Source: Niebla homalea
Lineage: Eukaryota; Ascomycota; Lecanoromycetes; Lecanorales; Ramalinaceae
Assembly (NCBI GenBank): GCA_019925105.1
Contig: JAHGAU010000007.1
Coordinates: 248,001-312,000, forward strand
Direction: 5' to 3'
Length of the DNA: 64,000 nt
Part shown: piece by piece, positions 44,694-56,086 of the stretch
Position numbering within the stretch: position 1 is the first letter of the stretch
Layout: each line of letters opens with the position of its first letter
Translations under genes and position numbers: made by a program
Notes under the pieces: generated by a model
Told to the model about the DNA's origin: nothing
The model's database searches: none
Seen by the model: the letters and a program-made list of their open reading frames with translations, nothing else

Positions 44694-45962
44694 ATGGCTT
44701 CAGAGTTTGATGGTGAAATTGATGTGCCAGAAAGAGCTATTCAAATTATAGATGACGTAGTGCTTGCCAGTGCTAACTCTCCTTTTCCGCCAAGCTCCCG
44801 CCCGAGGCCCCAAAATCAACGCCAAGTTGACCAAGACATGAAGACATGATATCTTAGGTACAAAGGCTACTGCTGACGGCCAACTTGATTTATTCATTAG
44901 AACTACCTGGGGGAACTAAGCCAAAGTCGCTCAAAGCGCATGGAGCAAGCTACTGGACGCGTACAGCTCGTCTCCTCACAATACAGGAAGATGGCTCAGA
45001 GAAGTCGTTCTTCCTCAAGGTCTCCATTGGCCAAAGAGGCTAAGAGATGATGTCTGGTGAATTCGCCTCGATGACCGCCATACATACGGCCCTTCCCTCC
45101 GTCGTACCGACTCCAATAGCGTGGGGAACCTATGTCTCCGATCCAGACATACATTTCTTCCTCTGCTCTTTTCATGAAATGTCAGATGAGCTACCCCATG
45201 TCGAGCGCTTTTCAGCCCAAGTGGCTGCGCTCCATTGTGCAGGCAAATCCCCCACAGGAAAATTTGGGTTTGAAGTCACGACTTTCCAGGGAAATCTCCC
45301 GCAGGACAACACGTGGTGTGACAGCTGGGAAGAATTCTACATCCGAGGCATGGTTCGCATGCTACAGCTCGAGGAAGACTCCCAAGGTCGATGTCAGGAG
45401 TTTGAGGAACTCCGAGGGCCAATGTTCGAGAAAGTGATACCTCGCCTACTACGTCCCTTGGAGACGGGCGGCAGGAAGATTGAGCCTACGCTTGTGCATG
45501 GCGACCTCTGGTACGGCAATGCGTCCACGGACCTTGCTACTGATGAGCCACTCATCTTCGACGCCTGCTGCCTTTACGCTCATAACGAATGTATTACACC
45601 CATGCCCAACCCAAGACGCTCGGCTGACACCTAATTGTATAGACGAGTTGGGTACCTGGCGACCCGTCCGCTATAGACTTGGCAAGCCATACGTCGAAGC
45701 CTATCACAAGCATTTCCCTGTCAGCCCGCCCGTGGAAGATCACGACGATCCTAATGCACTGTATTCCATTCGGTATAATCTCCACGCTTCGGCACTATAC
45801 CAAGGGAATCTGAGGTTCAGGAACATGTGAGGCGACATGGCTTGGAGCACATGCAATCGACTGACATTCTACAGGATCATCGAAGAGATGCGGCGCCTCG
45901 TCGCCAAGTATTCTGGCGGCTTTGAGGAATGGGAGAACACGCACGCCTTCTTGATGCATTGA
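44694..45962 (+). pseudogene. Fructosamine/ketosamine-3-kinase family gene with an in-frame stop
   Basis: Family members phosphorylate sugar adducts on protein amines so that they fall off, a deglycation repair. Four exons fit: 44694-44769, 44901-45590, 45643-45826 and 45875-45962, with introns of 131, 52 and 48 bp; they would encode 345 codons. Family features are intact: HGASYWTRTARL, the ATP-site lysine in FFLKV, PTPIAWGTY, the catalytic HGDLWYGN, the metal-binding FDACC, HNEYELGTWR across a splice site, and EEMRRLVAKYSGGFEEWE at the end. One codon, TAA at 45041-45043 (position 73), interrupts the frame just after FFLKVSIGQRG. All other splice sites and codons look functional, so the lesion is recent, a base-call error, or the gene is read through. 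The only intron that could remove it would be 30 bp, too short. Confidence 0.75.
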
Positions 45963-48900
45963 TTGATCTCCTTGAACGTCAGAATCTCATCTGTCATGGT
46001 TACACGTGCTGCTTGCTTTACTCTCTCGGCCATCATCTGAAATGGGCTGCTGTTGTATCAAGAGAGCATTCTTAGGTCTTGTGGATCTGCTGCTTGATTG
46101 CTGTACGTACCTGTCTTGGCACGTAGAAAATTGCCTACGTCTCTTCCATTTCATTGGAACGAACTCGCTCTATATTTCGATCCAACGCATTAGGTCTCTT
46201 CATCCGTAGTATCATTACTATCACCGCAAAGATCACACGCATACCTTCACTGAAGATTTCCTCCGAATAGAACTCTTCCCCGCTCACGGTAATTGCACGT
46301 AAAGATTTGGCGGGACGATCATTGGACACCTTTGGAGATGCGGGCAACAGTACCTAGCGGTTACTTCCACCGCTGTACTCGTCACTGTAACAATGATACC
46401 AGTGAGGAGAAGCCCCATGCCCTCACTTGGTCTCAAACCACGAACCAAGAAAAGCAGGATTGCCAACAGTTTTGGAAATCAACTACCAACTTATCGACCT
46501 TCGTTGTGTAGCTTTACATCAAACCCAACCTCCCAGGGTGAACTGATTTACCACTTCATCCGACGCTGCCCGCTTCAAAAACCGGGTTCTGTGCTTCTAT
46601 CTTCTACCAGCCGCAGGCCAAAAGAGGCCCCATCCAAGAGGCCAAAAAAAAGAGGGAGTACTGGCCATCTCTTCGACTAACAAACATGACCTATTCCAAC
46701 GCAACAGCACTGCGCTATCTTTGAATGGTGTGAGTACCGCATGAGAAACACATACAATCGTTCCTTTAGCCAAACTCCTGTTGGTGCGTGAAAGCTTCGG
46801 ATGTTGAATGAGACGGTACGCAACTCCTGCACCTATCTACTCTCCTCTATTGCCAATCTCCATCTTCTTCGGGCCCGGTCAGTGGACTGATTGGCAGAAA
46901 CACACAAGCGAGGATTCGATCGGTCAGTTCATCGCTGCAGGTCTTTCCGGTCCTCTCTCTCTCATATCTCGTGACGGGCAAATGAAAAGAACTGGTAAGG
47001 CAAGCAAAGGGGAATATTCCAGTGATCGGTGGGTGGGCATGGGATGATTTTCCCCATGAAGCGAACATACGAGATTTTTTTCTGGCAGAGTGCGTTGGTG
47101 TCACTTTGGCCTGAAGCTTCTCATCTATATTTTTGTCTGCCACTGATTTGGGGTGTGATCACACTCTTCCAAGCCGCTCAACGAATCTTGGTTGGTAGAG
47201 TTCTAAGGCTGGAGAACCTGCCAAAGCAGATTATTGGAAGGCTTTCGATGCACCTGGCAAACTTTCGAGCGAATGTCGGTCCTCATCATTCTTTCATGCA
47301 CAATCAGAGACTGAGCCGAGTTCTCAGATGAGATGTAGGCTCCACGCCTCAGGGCTATACCAAAGCAGTTCGAGGTTTCACGGACCAATAAGGGAATTTC
47401 GTTTCCGAGCGCTCCACCTGCAGTAGGTTGACGTTCTACAGGAGCATTGAGAGGCTGCACGCCGAGGTGACGAAGTTGGGGAGAGCTCGGGGAATTTCTG
47501 AATGCATGGAACGAGTAAAGTGAGTCTCCGTGAACGGACGATAGTCATTGTAGCATTTTCCTGGTTGCGGTGTGGCAGGAGATGGGGAGAGGGGATGGCG
47601 TGTTGTGGGATAGGGGCCAGGTTCTTCACACCACAGAGTAAGTTTTCTTGAAGTCTGTGTAATGAGCGATCCTTGTTATTGCAGGATGAGTGTTATACAC
47701 AACTCCTCATGTTTGAATGGACTCTTGGTCCAAATCCGATCTATATGAGCTCCGGAGAAATGAGTTAGAATGGTTACTATTGAACGCAGCAATCACACGT
47801 GTGACTCACGCCTCTTTGACAAGGTGTGGGATCGTGGCTGGCCAGTCTACCCAGGACCGTTTTCTCGGGAAGAGATCTATTGGCAAGGGCATGATTTGAG
47901 GAAATCAGCGAAGAAAATCGGCAGGATGTATGAGTTTGCTAATTAAGACACTGCAATAGCTATGGCCGGCCTTGAACGCTCGGAGTAAGAGACAGACCAC
48001 AGCAAAAATAAAATCAGAGCACGGCCTTGCTTCAGGCCATTGCAATGGTTCTGACTATCATCCAACCCTCAACGATTCCACTGAAAATGAAGTTGAGCTT
48101 GCCATAAGTATGTACGTCGTGCGATATCGGCTCAGCCCCACCCTCGTGCGGTGCGGAGTATTTGGAAGCAAGAACTCAAACAGACTCGGGGAGAGCACCG
48201 AGATACGCAGAAGTCATGTGGACATTGCCATCAACCTGAGTCTCTATTCTCGACTGTTCCCGTCCGTGGAGATGAGACTGAACCGACTTCGTGGGAGGTG
48301 GCGAAGCACCGAAGCTCGCAGCGCTCCTGTCCGCTTATGCATGAATGCTGTCTTCATACCCAAGAATCCTTTGATGCTGGTGCAGTAGGACCTGAAATTA
48401 TCAATGATCGTCGCGCTCAGGCTACAGAGTTTCGGGCATCAAATGTCGAGTGGTCGAGAGGGCCAGCAAAAGGCAGATCTCTAGAGCAAAGGATTTGAGG
48501 GCTCGCTTCAGCTTCGCCTCATACGAGAAATGGCAGTATGCAACGATAGTGCGTTGTATCAGCCTGTGATAAGCTTTGATCAGGTCGAATCTGGCAGCTC
48601 GTGACACGGTCCGAGAGTAGCATCCTCACATTTTCGTTGCAGTCAGTGTTGGATTCTGGAGGCATAAGTGATCAACAAGTCATCAATTTTCCTTCTTACA
48701 GCATCATGTCGCGAGTATGCAAAGCGATTGTTAGGGTAAGTGCGGGACACGTCTGACACCTTACGTGATTGAGAAAGGAGGTGGTGACAGACGGCGCGCA
48801 AAGGCGAAACGACAGCGTTACCGAGGGTGTCACACTCTTTCTGATGGCTTACGGTCCGAGCCACCTTTCTCGCACCTTCAGTCCTCCCTCTGTGTGCAAC

Positions 48901-51412
48901 ATCGACAGCCTCCTGTCATCTTCTGCACACATGACTTGCAGTGACTTGGGGTTGCACCACCTGACAGGCTGTGTTTCAAGTACTCCGAAGTACCCTTGGA
49001 GGCGTGGCCTTTGTCGTATAGAAAAATTTGGATTGCATCTTAGCAAGACGAGAATAGAGCAGTCGGCCGAGCAAATACGACATGCTTTTAGAGGAGCTGA
49101 AATGACATGCAGAACGTCTGGGTGTCATGATTACTGACGTTTCCCCGGATTTCCTCATGTCAGACTGGGGAAGGTGGCCTTATCACTGTCATCAAGCTGT
49201 CAAGAACTCAAGATTCGCGAGTGAGTGGCTATACTTTCTCCCGTAGGGATATTCTGGCCAGCTAGCCAGCCAGCCGACATCGCAAAGAGGCACGACATGT
49301 CAAACAATTATTGGATCGCATCAAGAGAAATGACTGGAAAGAATTCCCAAAAGCCGCAGCTGAAGTTGCTTGCTGCGTTGGATCCTTCGTGCTGAGGAGA
49401 TGTGGTCATGGGTAAGTCCATGTTCATGCCTGTGCTACCTCTCTTGCCTCTGTTGAGTGAGGTTAACGATGCTGCAAATATGCCCAAAAAGGCACTGCAT
49501 GATCATGTGCCAAAAGTAAACGTGCTCCGGAATTATAGGATCCAGCATGTGCCTCAACAGCAGGGCAGTATCAATAATAGTGGTGGAGAGTCAAGCAGCA
49601 GCAGCATGCAGCAGCACTGCAGCAGGGTCTAAACAAGGCTCGCAGGGCACAATACACCGGTATTACAGAGGTATTACTGACGCATTGCCGAGACAAAATC
49701 GATTTCTTCGATCTGTGATTTGCTTTCACAGTGCAGGTCGCATGCGACAGAGCGACAGGGATGCTCAACCTTACCTGGCCTACGGATTCAAGCCAAGAAG
49801 CCGTCGTCTCGCTAGACATTTCTGATCTCCATCGTCTCCAATCTGGTGGGGCGAATCAATTGCGAAAAGAAATGGCAAAATGTAGACGACACTGTGTAAG
49901 GGGTTGCAAAATTCGCGCTCCTTGCTTACGTGCAGCCTTGCTTCTGGAAAGGCGGTCAGGTCAATAGGTCCGGGGAGGCGGCTTTTCCATTTGGGGTACG
50001 GAGATGGGGTTAAGATACAAAGACACCTGATTGGATCTATAAGACTATCACGACTGAGATGGTGGTGTGATTCGGGTGTGCTGTTCGGGCACGGGTTACT
50101 CCGTACAAGATGCAGACACCACAGTGGTGACAGATGACTCGAAAGGGGAGAGCATGTCGTTTCTGACAAAGGCACTTGACAGTCTTGGATCTTGATTCGC
50201 TGGCTATCGGGTTGTTGTATGCTTTCCCCAAATGTGCTAGACTTGAAAAAAAAATAAAAATTGCTTCTTCCCTCAAAGTCAATAACGTTAGCAGCCTTCT
50301 CCACAGCCCATAGGTCCACCCAAGTAGAATGGACTTTTCCGTGCAAGTACTATCTCGGACATCTGGCTCCGCGTCATCTACATATAGAATCCTGGCGGGG
50401 AGGAGATTGATGAAGACATGAATATCACATCTGCGCAAGATCTTTGCCCCTTGACCCCAACTATTTACGGAAATCTCAGATCGCGGCCCTCGCCATCCAC
50501 CCCGTTTCGCCGCTGCAGCCAGGGCGACGCCGCAAGTCCGCAAGGCCGGATTTCAGGAACAGGAAACTTGACACGGTGAAAAGGTGAGCTCGCGTTCCGG
50601 ATTTCACAGGCTAGCCCCTCGCTAGCATTTTTAGCCCTCCTTTACGATGAATAGTACTAGAGTATGCGGCCCTTACGGCATCCCTGCCTAATAACAGTAT
50701 AAGCAGTGTCCACCAATGGGAATCATCCCTCTCAACGGCCCGCGACCAATTCGAAGGATTTTCTAAACAGAAAGTAAATGGTCGAAAGGGCGTGGCCGTT
50801 GAGAAAAAACGAGAAAAAACGTGAAAGCTATTTTTTCTTCTCTTAAAGGGCTCGTGCTGCCGCCTCCCTTGCCCATGCACCTCGCCAATCTACACTGGAC
50901 ACCTTCGGACGCTCGCCTAGTATCCTGCGTGAACAACGATATCGTCTAATTGCCCAAAGCGTCTACGCGGAGACACGTCAAAAGTCTGAAAGTGGAAAGA
51001 CTTATCGGGCACTGAAACGTCCCCATTCCCTAGGGAGTCACCCTTTTGAGAAAAGCTTTGAGACTGGGAGAGAGGTCTTATTGGTAAGTCTTCACCCGAC
51101 ACCTTCACGTCCAGCACCATTCGCACGAGTATCACCATGTGGCGCTTGCGACTGGTCGGCTTAGTTTGGTGGTGTTGACGACTTTGCCATGCTGTCTAGC
51201 TAACAAGGCTATTTTAGTGGCCTATCAAAACCTCAGCCACCACGACGCGCAAAATCAAGAAACCCCGGCGGATTGGGCACAGCTTGGGACCACACGCCTT
51301 TTAACAAGTCACTCCTTCTTTTCTGCCTGGAGTTGATGTTGAAACACCACAATGGTCGCGCTACAGTAATCACGTCGAGCTTCATTTCCATCTGGTGACC
51401 TTGCTGTTCACT
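45963..51412. other. 5.4-kb interval without recognisable genes
   Basis: Elsewhere the window has about one gene per 3 kb. Here I found no open frame with family resemblance, codon pattern or plausible exon chain, and no terminal repeats, transposase remnant, tRNA or long tandem repeat. Base composition is ordinary and not strongly AT-rich. The largest frame (49780-50346, minus) has no domain features. Small elements are a CAG-rich stretch at about 49595-49625 and a doubled purine block (GAGAAAAAAC) at 50801-50822, within the upstream region of the next gene. Confidence 0.5.
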
Positions 51413-53169
51413 ATGCGCGAATTAAAAGAACTTGTATTGCCTCAATTGGTGGAGGCGCGCAAACGAGACAGTGCCTCTTCACCGGTGGAATCTCCTGTCA
51501 TGGGCCATAGCCACCAATTCTCTCAACCGTCGACAATGTCCGACACTCCTTCTTCACCAACCTTCTCCCTGCGCAGTCACTCAAGAATGCAGAGTTCGGC
51601 CTCTTCCCTTCCGTCTTCACCCATCCTGCGCGAGTCGGGCGAGGGCTATGGTTCAGGCAAGAGACCACTGACGGAAGTCAAGGAGGAGGATCATGAGAAG
51701 GATGAAGACTATGAGATGATTAACGGCTTCAAACAGTACGACGATATCCAAGGTACGTGCAGTCTTGACTTCTTCCTCTGTCACGGGGTTATAGTACCCA
51801 CTCTATCAAGCTTAATACTGATGTCTTGTGAGCAGAAGAGGATTATTCATCAAACCTGGCGCACCTGGATTGGGGTCTCGATGGTCCAGACGCGATGCGC
51901 TACCTTGAGGAGAATTTCAAAACTGAAGCCTTCGGTCACGAATATACCCACAACCCCTGTGCAAAGCGTCAACGTGGGGATGCCTCACCACTCAGCGGCA
52001 TTGCCTCGAAAGTGAGCTCAAGGATGCCATCAATTTCCCGAAAACTTCGATCGCGCAAAGCATCACCAAATCTTGCTGTCCCGTCTTTGTCGCGCGAGAC
52101 AAGCGTATCACGTGCAAATTCCACCCGTGCCCCTTCTTTTGCTAGCGCAAACATGGAATACAGCAAGTCATTGGCGAGCCAGCCGCCTCTAACCCCTGCG
52201 GCAAGCTATAGACACGACAGCTTCGACAATTCGTATCATGGCGTCCTCCAAGCGGAACAGGATGATGAGCCCAATGACGGCGACTTCCGAGACCGACCAC
52301 TGCCAGGAACCCCATTGCTACCACCGACTATCGATGACCAGGACAGCGACAACATGCGGGAAGTCCAGTCACCCCTGCAGTCACCTTCAGTCGCCGAGCC
52401 CGCGGAGTCGGACTTGATCAGTCCCATCAGTCCGCTTGCCACCCCCCAGATTGGTGGCTATCCGTCTCCACCGCTATCGACCAAGCCGTCAATTGCCTCC
52501 TTTCACCGTCGTCAATATGGCTCACCTATTATACCCTCTTCCGAGATTCCCCCCATGCTTATCAGCAATCGACTGCCGGACAAATGGGCTGACTTGCTTG
52601 GCCACGCGGACTTCACCATCCAACCTGAGCCATACCTACCCACGGAAAACCACCTCAACGCATGCAAAACCCTTCGTGCCGACTGGGACATGGCACGATA
52701 CAATTACACCAAGCACTTGATGCGCGTTGGCGAGAATTTCGGCCCGACCTCCAACATCTACCACCTTAGCCAGGAGAAGTGGGCCGAGATTGATGTGACA
52801 TGGAAGAAGAATGTTGAACTAAGCATTGCTCAGCTTCAACTGCAGGGTGATGCACCTTCAGCTCCATCATCTCCAATAATGAGAGGACCCGTCGGTCGCG
52901 ATCTAGCCAAGACTCCACCCCTGGTCAAGATCCCTTCTCTGAATGGCCCCAAAAGCGAAGGCAAATTCCCCAAAGTCGGTGATGAGGGGATCGTCGGTCC
53001 TATGGCAGTCGATCCCCCAAGGTCCCTAGTCTTTCAACAGCAGGATCGAGAACGAGACATGACAGCGCAATTGGCCGTCAAGAAGAAGAGGAAATTTGGC
53101 GGCTTCATCAGGGACTGGCTGATCGGTGTCGGGATGTTCGGCAACAAAGGAGCTCAGGACGCCAGTTGA
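51413..53169 (+). CDS. Conserved-looking protein of unknown function (557 aa)
   Basis: Two exons, 51413-51752 and 51836-53169, with an 83-bp intron (GTACGT...GAGCAG), encode 557 aa. No named family was recognised. The N-terminus MRELKELVLPQLVEARKRD looks helical. A Ser/Pro-rich stretch and an acidic block (VKEEDHEKDEDYEM) come before the splice site. LAHLDWGLDGPDAMRYLEENF follows it. A long Ser/Pro-rich region is then succeeded by an ordered, probably helical segment (about residues 375-450) with conserved-looking aromatic content (DWDMARYNYTKHLMRVGENF, then WAEIDVTWKKN). The last 25 residues combine a basic KKKRKF patch with a hydrophobic segment, FIRDWLIGVGMFG, which could bind a membrane or partner. 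The start is the first in-frame ATG. Confidence 0.78.
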
Positions 53170-54105
53170 GGACTGTACAACAATCGACCATCCGCAGAGA
53201 CGATCTCATGAGTACGACTTTAACGATGGACATGACTACACGATATCTTTACATATCCCGACATTCCTTGAACATAATCCCCTCAGTACATAAATAATGA
53301 TCGACACATCTCACACTCCTTTAGCGATTATCATACCACCTATTCAGGGCACCATTGAACGGATCTCTTTCGGTAAATAACTACTTCCGCTTCCACAAGC
53401 TCACGACTACCGAGGTGGAAACAAATCAGATGTCCCATCTCTTGGGGAAGAACAGTAAATCAAAGACAGCGCCGGCGCTAAACAGGAACAACCGGCGAGC
53501 CGCAAGGCTTTGGGCCTAACAAGACCGCACTGTAAAGGCAGAGAGACTTGTAGGGCATCAGATTAGGGGGCGGGGGATAGGAAAGTGCTTCAATCACTAG
53601 CATGCGATGTTTGCATCTCGAGAACAGACAACTGAGAACTGAGGACTAGTGATGTCAGCCATGAGCTTCTTGCTAAGAAGGCAGACAAGGTCTTTCTGCC
53701 GTTTGCTTCCATGGCTGCAGCTATTCGATCGAGCTAGGGTCGACTTGGCTTTAGGGTAGCTGATCATATACATCACTACGAGCTTTTCACAACTATGAGT
53801 GATTAATTCTTAGTCGGTGTGTCTTGGCTTGAACGAGTGCGTCTTCGTATTATACATTGGGCCGGATTCCGGCGGAGTCTGACTGCATTGGGGCTAAAAG
53901 AGCGGTTTATGAGCACTTTTTGTGACCATTAGCAGGAAGTATTTGATAGTCACGGTCATTTACATTCTGGAATTGCTGATCAGTTGCCAGTAAAGTGAAA
54001 AATGTTAAGCCAACAAGAATCAACCAGGTGGAGTAGGGAACAGATTTAATCTTCCGTATGTACTATAGTTTCGACTACATTATTAATGATATCGGAACAT
54101 TCACA
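53170..54105. other. Convergent spacer between the 557-aa gene and MRPL40
   Basis: Two genes end into this 0.9-kb interval. No coding or RNA feature was recognised. It presumably holds two 3' UTRs. Confidence 0.5.
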
Positions 54106-55653
54106 TCAATTCCGTTCACCCTCCACAACGTCTTCTGTTGGGAACCTGCTCGGATCCTCCTCTCCCATCATCAGCTCCACAGGCAATTGTCTCCGCTGCC
54201 GTTCCTTCCATCCCTTGACAGGCCAATAGCTCTTATTCTCCTCCCGTCCAATCCGTCTCTCCACCTGCTCCACCGCCCGATCCTCCGCGTCCGTGACGGC
54301 CACACTCCTCCCTTCCCGGTCCTCCTCTGAACCACCATCGTCCGCACCCAGCGGTGACGGAACCACCCCCTTTTGCACCATTTCCTTGCCCAACCGCTCC
54401 AGCACTTCTGCCGTCGGCACATCCCCCCTCTTCCTCCATTCACTCCTCCTCCTTGCCTGATCCGCCAGACTGAGCGTCTTCATCGGATCCTCCAGCATCC
54501 CGCCCCCGTGCTCAAAGTAACTTGCCCTCGCCTTCCGGCGCCGTTCCCTCTCCGTCACCTTCTCGACAAACTCGGTGGTATGCCGGGTGCGGAACTCGCT
54601 GTACTTGCCCCTCAACTCCTCAATCACGCTGAACGGCAGCGGCGCGCGCAGCAGCGTGGGCGTCCACGTGCGGGCATCGACGTCGTAGCGCGGTGTGTCA
54701 TCTGCGTGCGTCTGAATCTTCTCGGCCCGCTGCTTCTCGGCTTCCGCTTCCGTTTCTTTGCGGCGGGCCCGTTTCTCGGCGCGTGCCTTGGCGAGCTCGA
54801 TGGAGAAATGGGTGTTGGAGGAGTCGGACCAGGGGTCGCGCGGGTCGAGGACGGGGGTGTCGGCCATTTGCCGGTGATGCGGGAGCAGGCCGCCGAGGAT
54901 GATGTCTTCGGGCGCTTTGGTGGTGGGATTGGTGATGGTGCGGATGGCGCGGAGTTGGTGGATGCGAATGGGGAGATGGTAGTATTGGGGAGGCGTGGGA
55001 TTGGTGACGGAGGGGCGGATGTTTGTGGGTACCTGTATAAATGATCGAGTCAGCTACCGCTTTGTATAAACTTGAGTAAAGGTTGCTTGGCCCGGGTAGG
55101 TAGGGGGCTGATGATCTGAGTGAGCTGCCCGAGGGAGGCCGTGCCATACCATATTCAACCCTTCCACCAAACAAGTCTTCTCCCCAACATTCACCTGCAC
55201 CACTTTTGCAATCCTGCCCCGATCCTTCCTCGCCGTCCCCTTGTCCGCCACGCAAACCACCCTCTCGCCCAGCTTGAAACTCATCCCGAACGGCTTCCTT
55301 AGCAACCTCCCCTGCACCTGTTTCCTTGCCGCCTCCTTTTTGTTCCTCCATCTCCTCTTCCGACTGTTCAGCTCCGGGTTGTCGAGGTACTTTCTCTCCA
55401 ATTCCTTCTCACGATACTCCCTCTCCTCCTCATCGGTGCCCATTTTGCGAGTGGGTGCCAGGGGGCCCAGGTGCCATGCTTCCCAGGCGTTGCGTTTGGC
55501 TTGGGATTTGATCTGGCGGCGGTAACTGGCGTCTTGGGCGGTCTGGCGATCTTTGATGTACTGGTCGATGCGGTGGTGACGGGCGCTCTCTCTGGCTTGT
55601 CGGCGGGCGGTGTGGGCGACGGCATATTGGGCGCGGCGCTGGAGGCGCTGCAT
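54106..55653 (-). CDS. MRPL40: Mitochondrial large-subunit ribosomal protein uL24m
   Basis: This protein belongs to the mitochondrial large ribosomal subunit and corresponds to bacterial L24. Two exons, 55150-55653 and 54106-55032, with a 117-bp phase-0 intron, encode 476 aa. A strongly basic N-terminal extension (1-125) contains RRAQYAVAHTARRQARESAR. The KOW motif is at about 129-156 (GERVVCVADKGTARKDRGRI), followed by VEGLNM, which joins across the splice to VPTNIRPSV and PIRIHQLRAI, the typical uL24 continuation. A long charged C-terminal extension, rich in Arg and Glu, makes the protein longer than the yeast one (297 aa). The start at 55653 is the first ATG of the frame. It is head-to-head with MLH3. 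Confidence 0.88.
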
Positions 55654-56086
55654 GATGGCCAGTTAAAATAGCGGGGATAACTGTAGACGCTGCAACAGTC
55701 AGTGCATGTAAGCCGTTGTTGACTTGAATAGGTAGAAAAGAGAGGAGAATTGAAGTCTTGGTGACGGAATTTGAACTTTCAGCCCTATCTGTGAAATTGA
55801 CTGTATATATTCCACCTCCAGCAGCAGTACCATTCCGCCCAATCTTCCACACGACAAATATTTCATCCTAGGAGCTTGGGCTGCAGCGTTTTCTTCAATA
55901 ACAGTATAGCTTCATGAGTTATTAGTTGCACCTGCTCCTTATTGTTTGACATTTTGGAAGGAGACACCCAAGCCGAATCGTAACGCAGAAGTCGCTTTCC
56001 TTGAATTCTTCTCAAGCCTGGACCCATAGCAAAGGGGAATCTGTTTCATTTAGATCTAGGGATAGCGACACCCAGCATGGAGCAAG
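55654..56086. promoter_or_regulatory. Divergent promoter between MRPL40 and MLH3
   Basis: These 433 bp separate two opposite start codons. An AT-rich TATATATTCC element lies at about 55802-55811. No specific regulator was assigned. Confidence 0.45.

Noticed and set aside
45012..45041. Mini-intron that could remove the TAA in the fructosamine-kinase gene
   Set aside because: The only GT-AG pair would be about 30 bp, below the 45-50 bp minimum seen in this window, and would delete residues beside the ATP-site lysine.
49780..50346. 188-codon minus-strand frame in the gene-free interval
   Set aside because: No domain, no plausible neighbouring exons, and composition typical of random reading frames.
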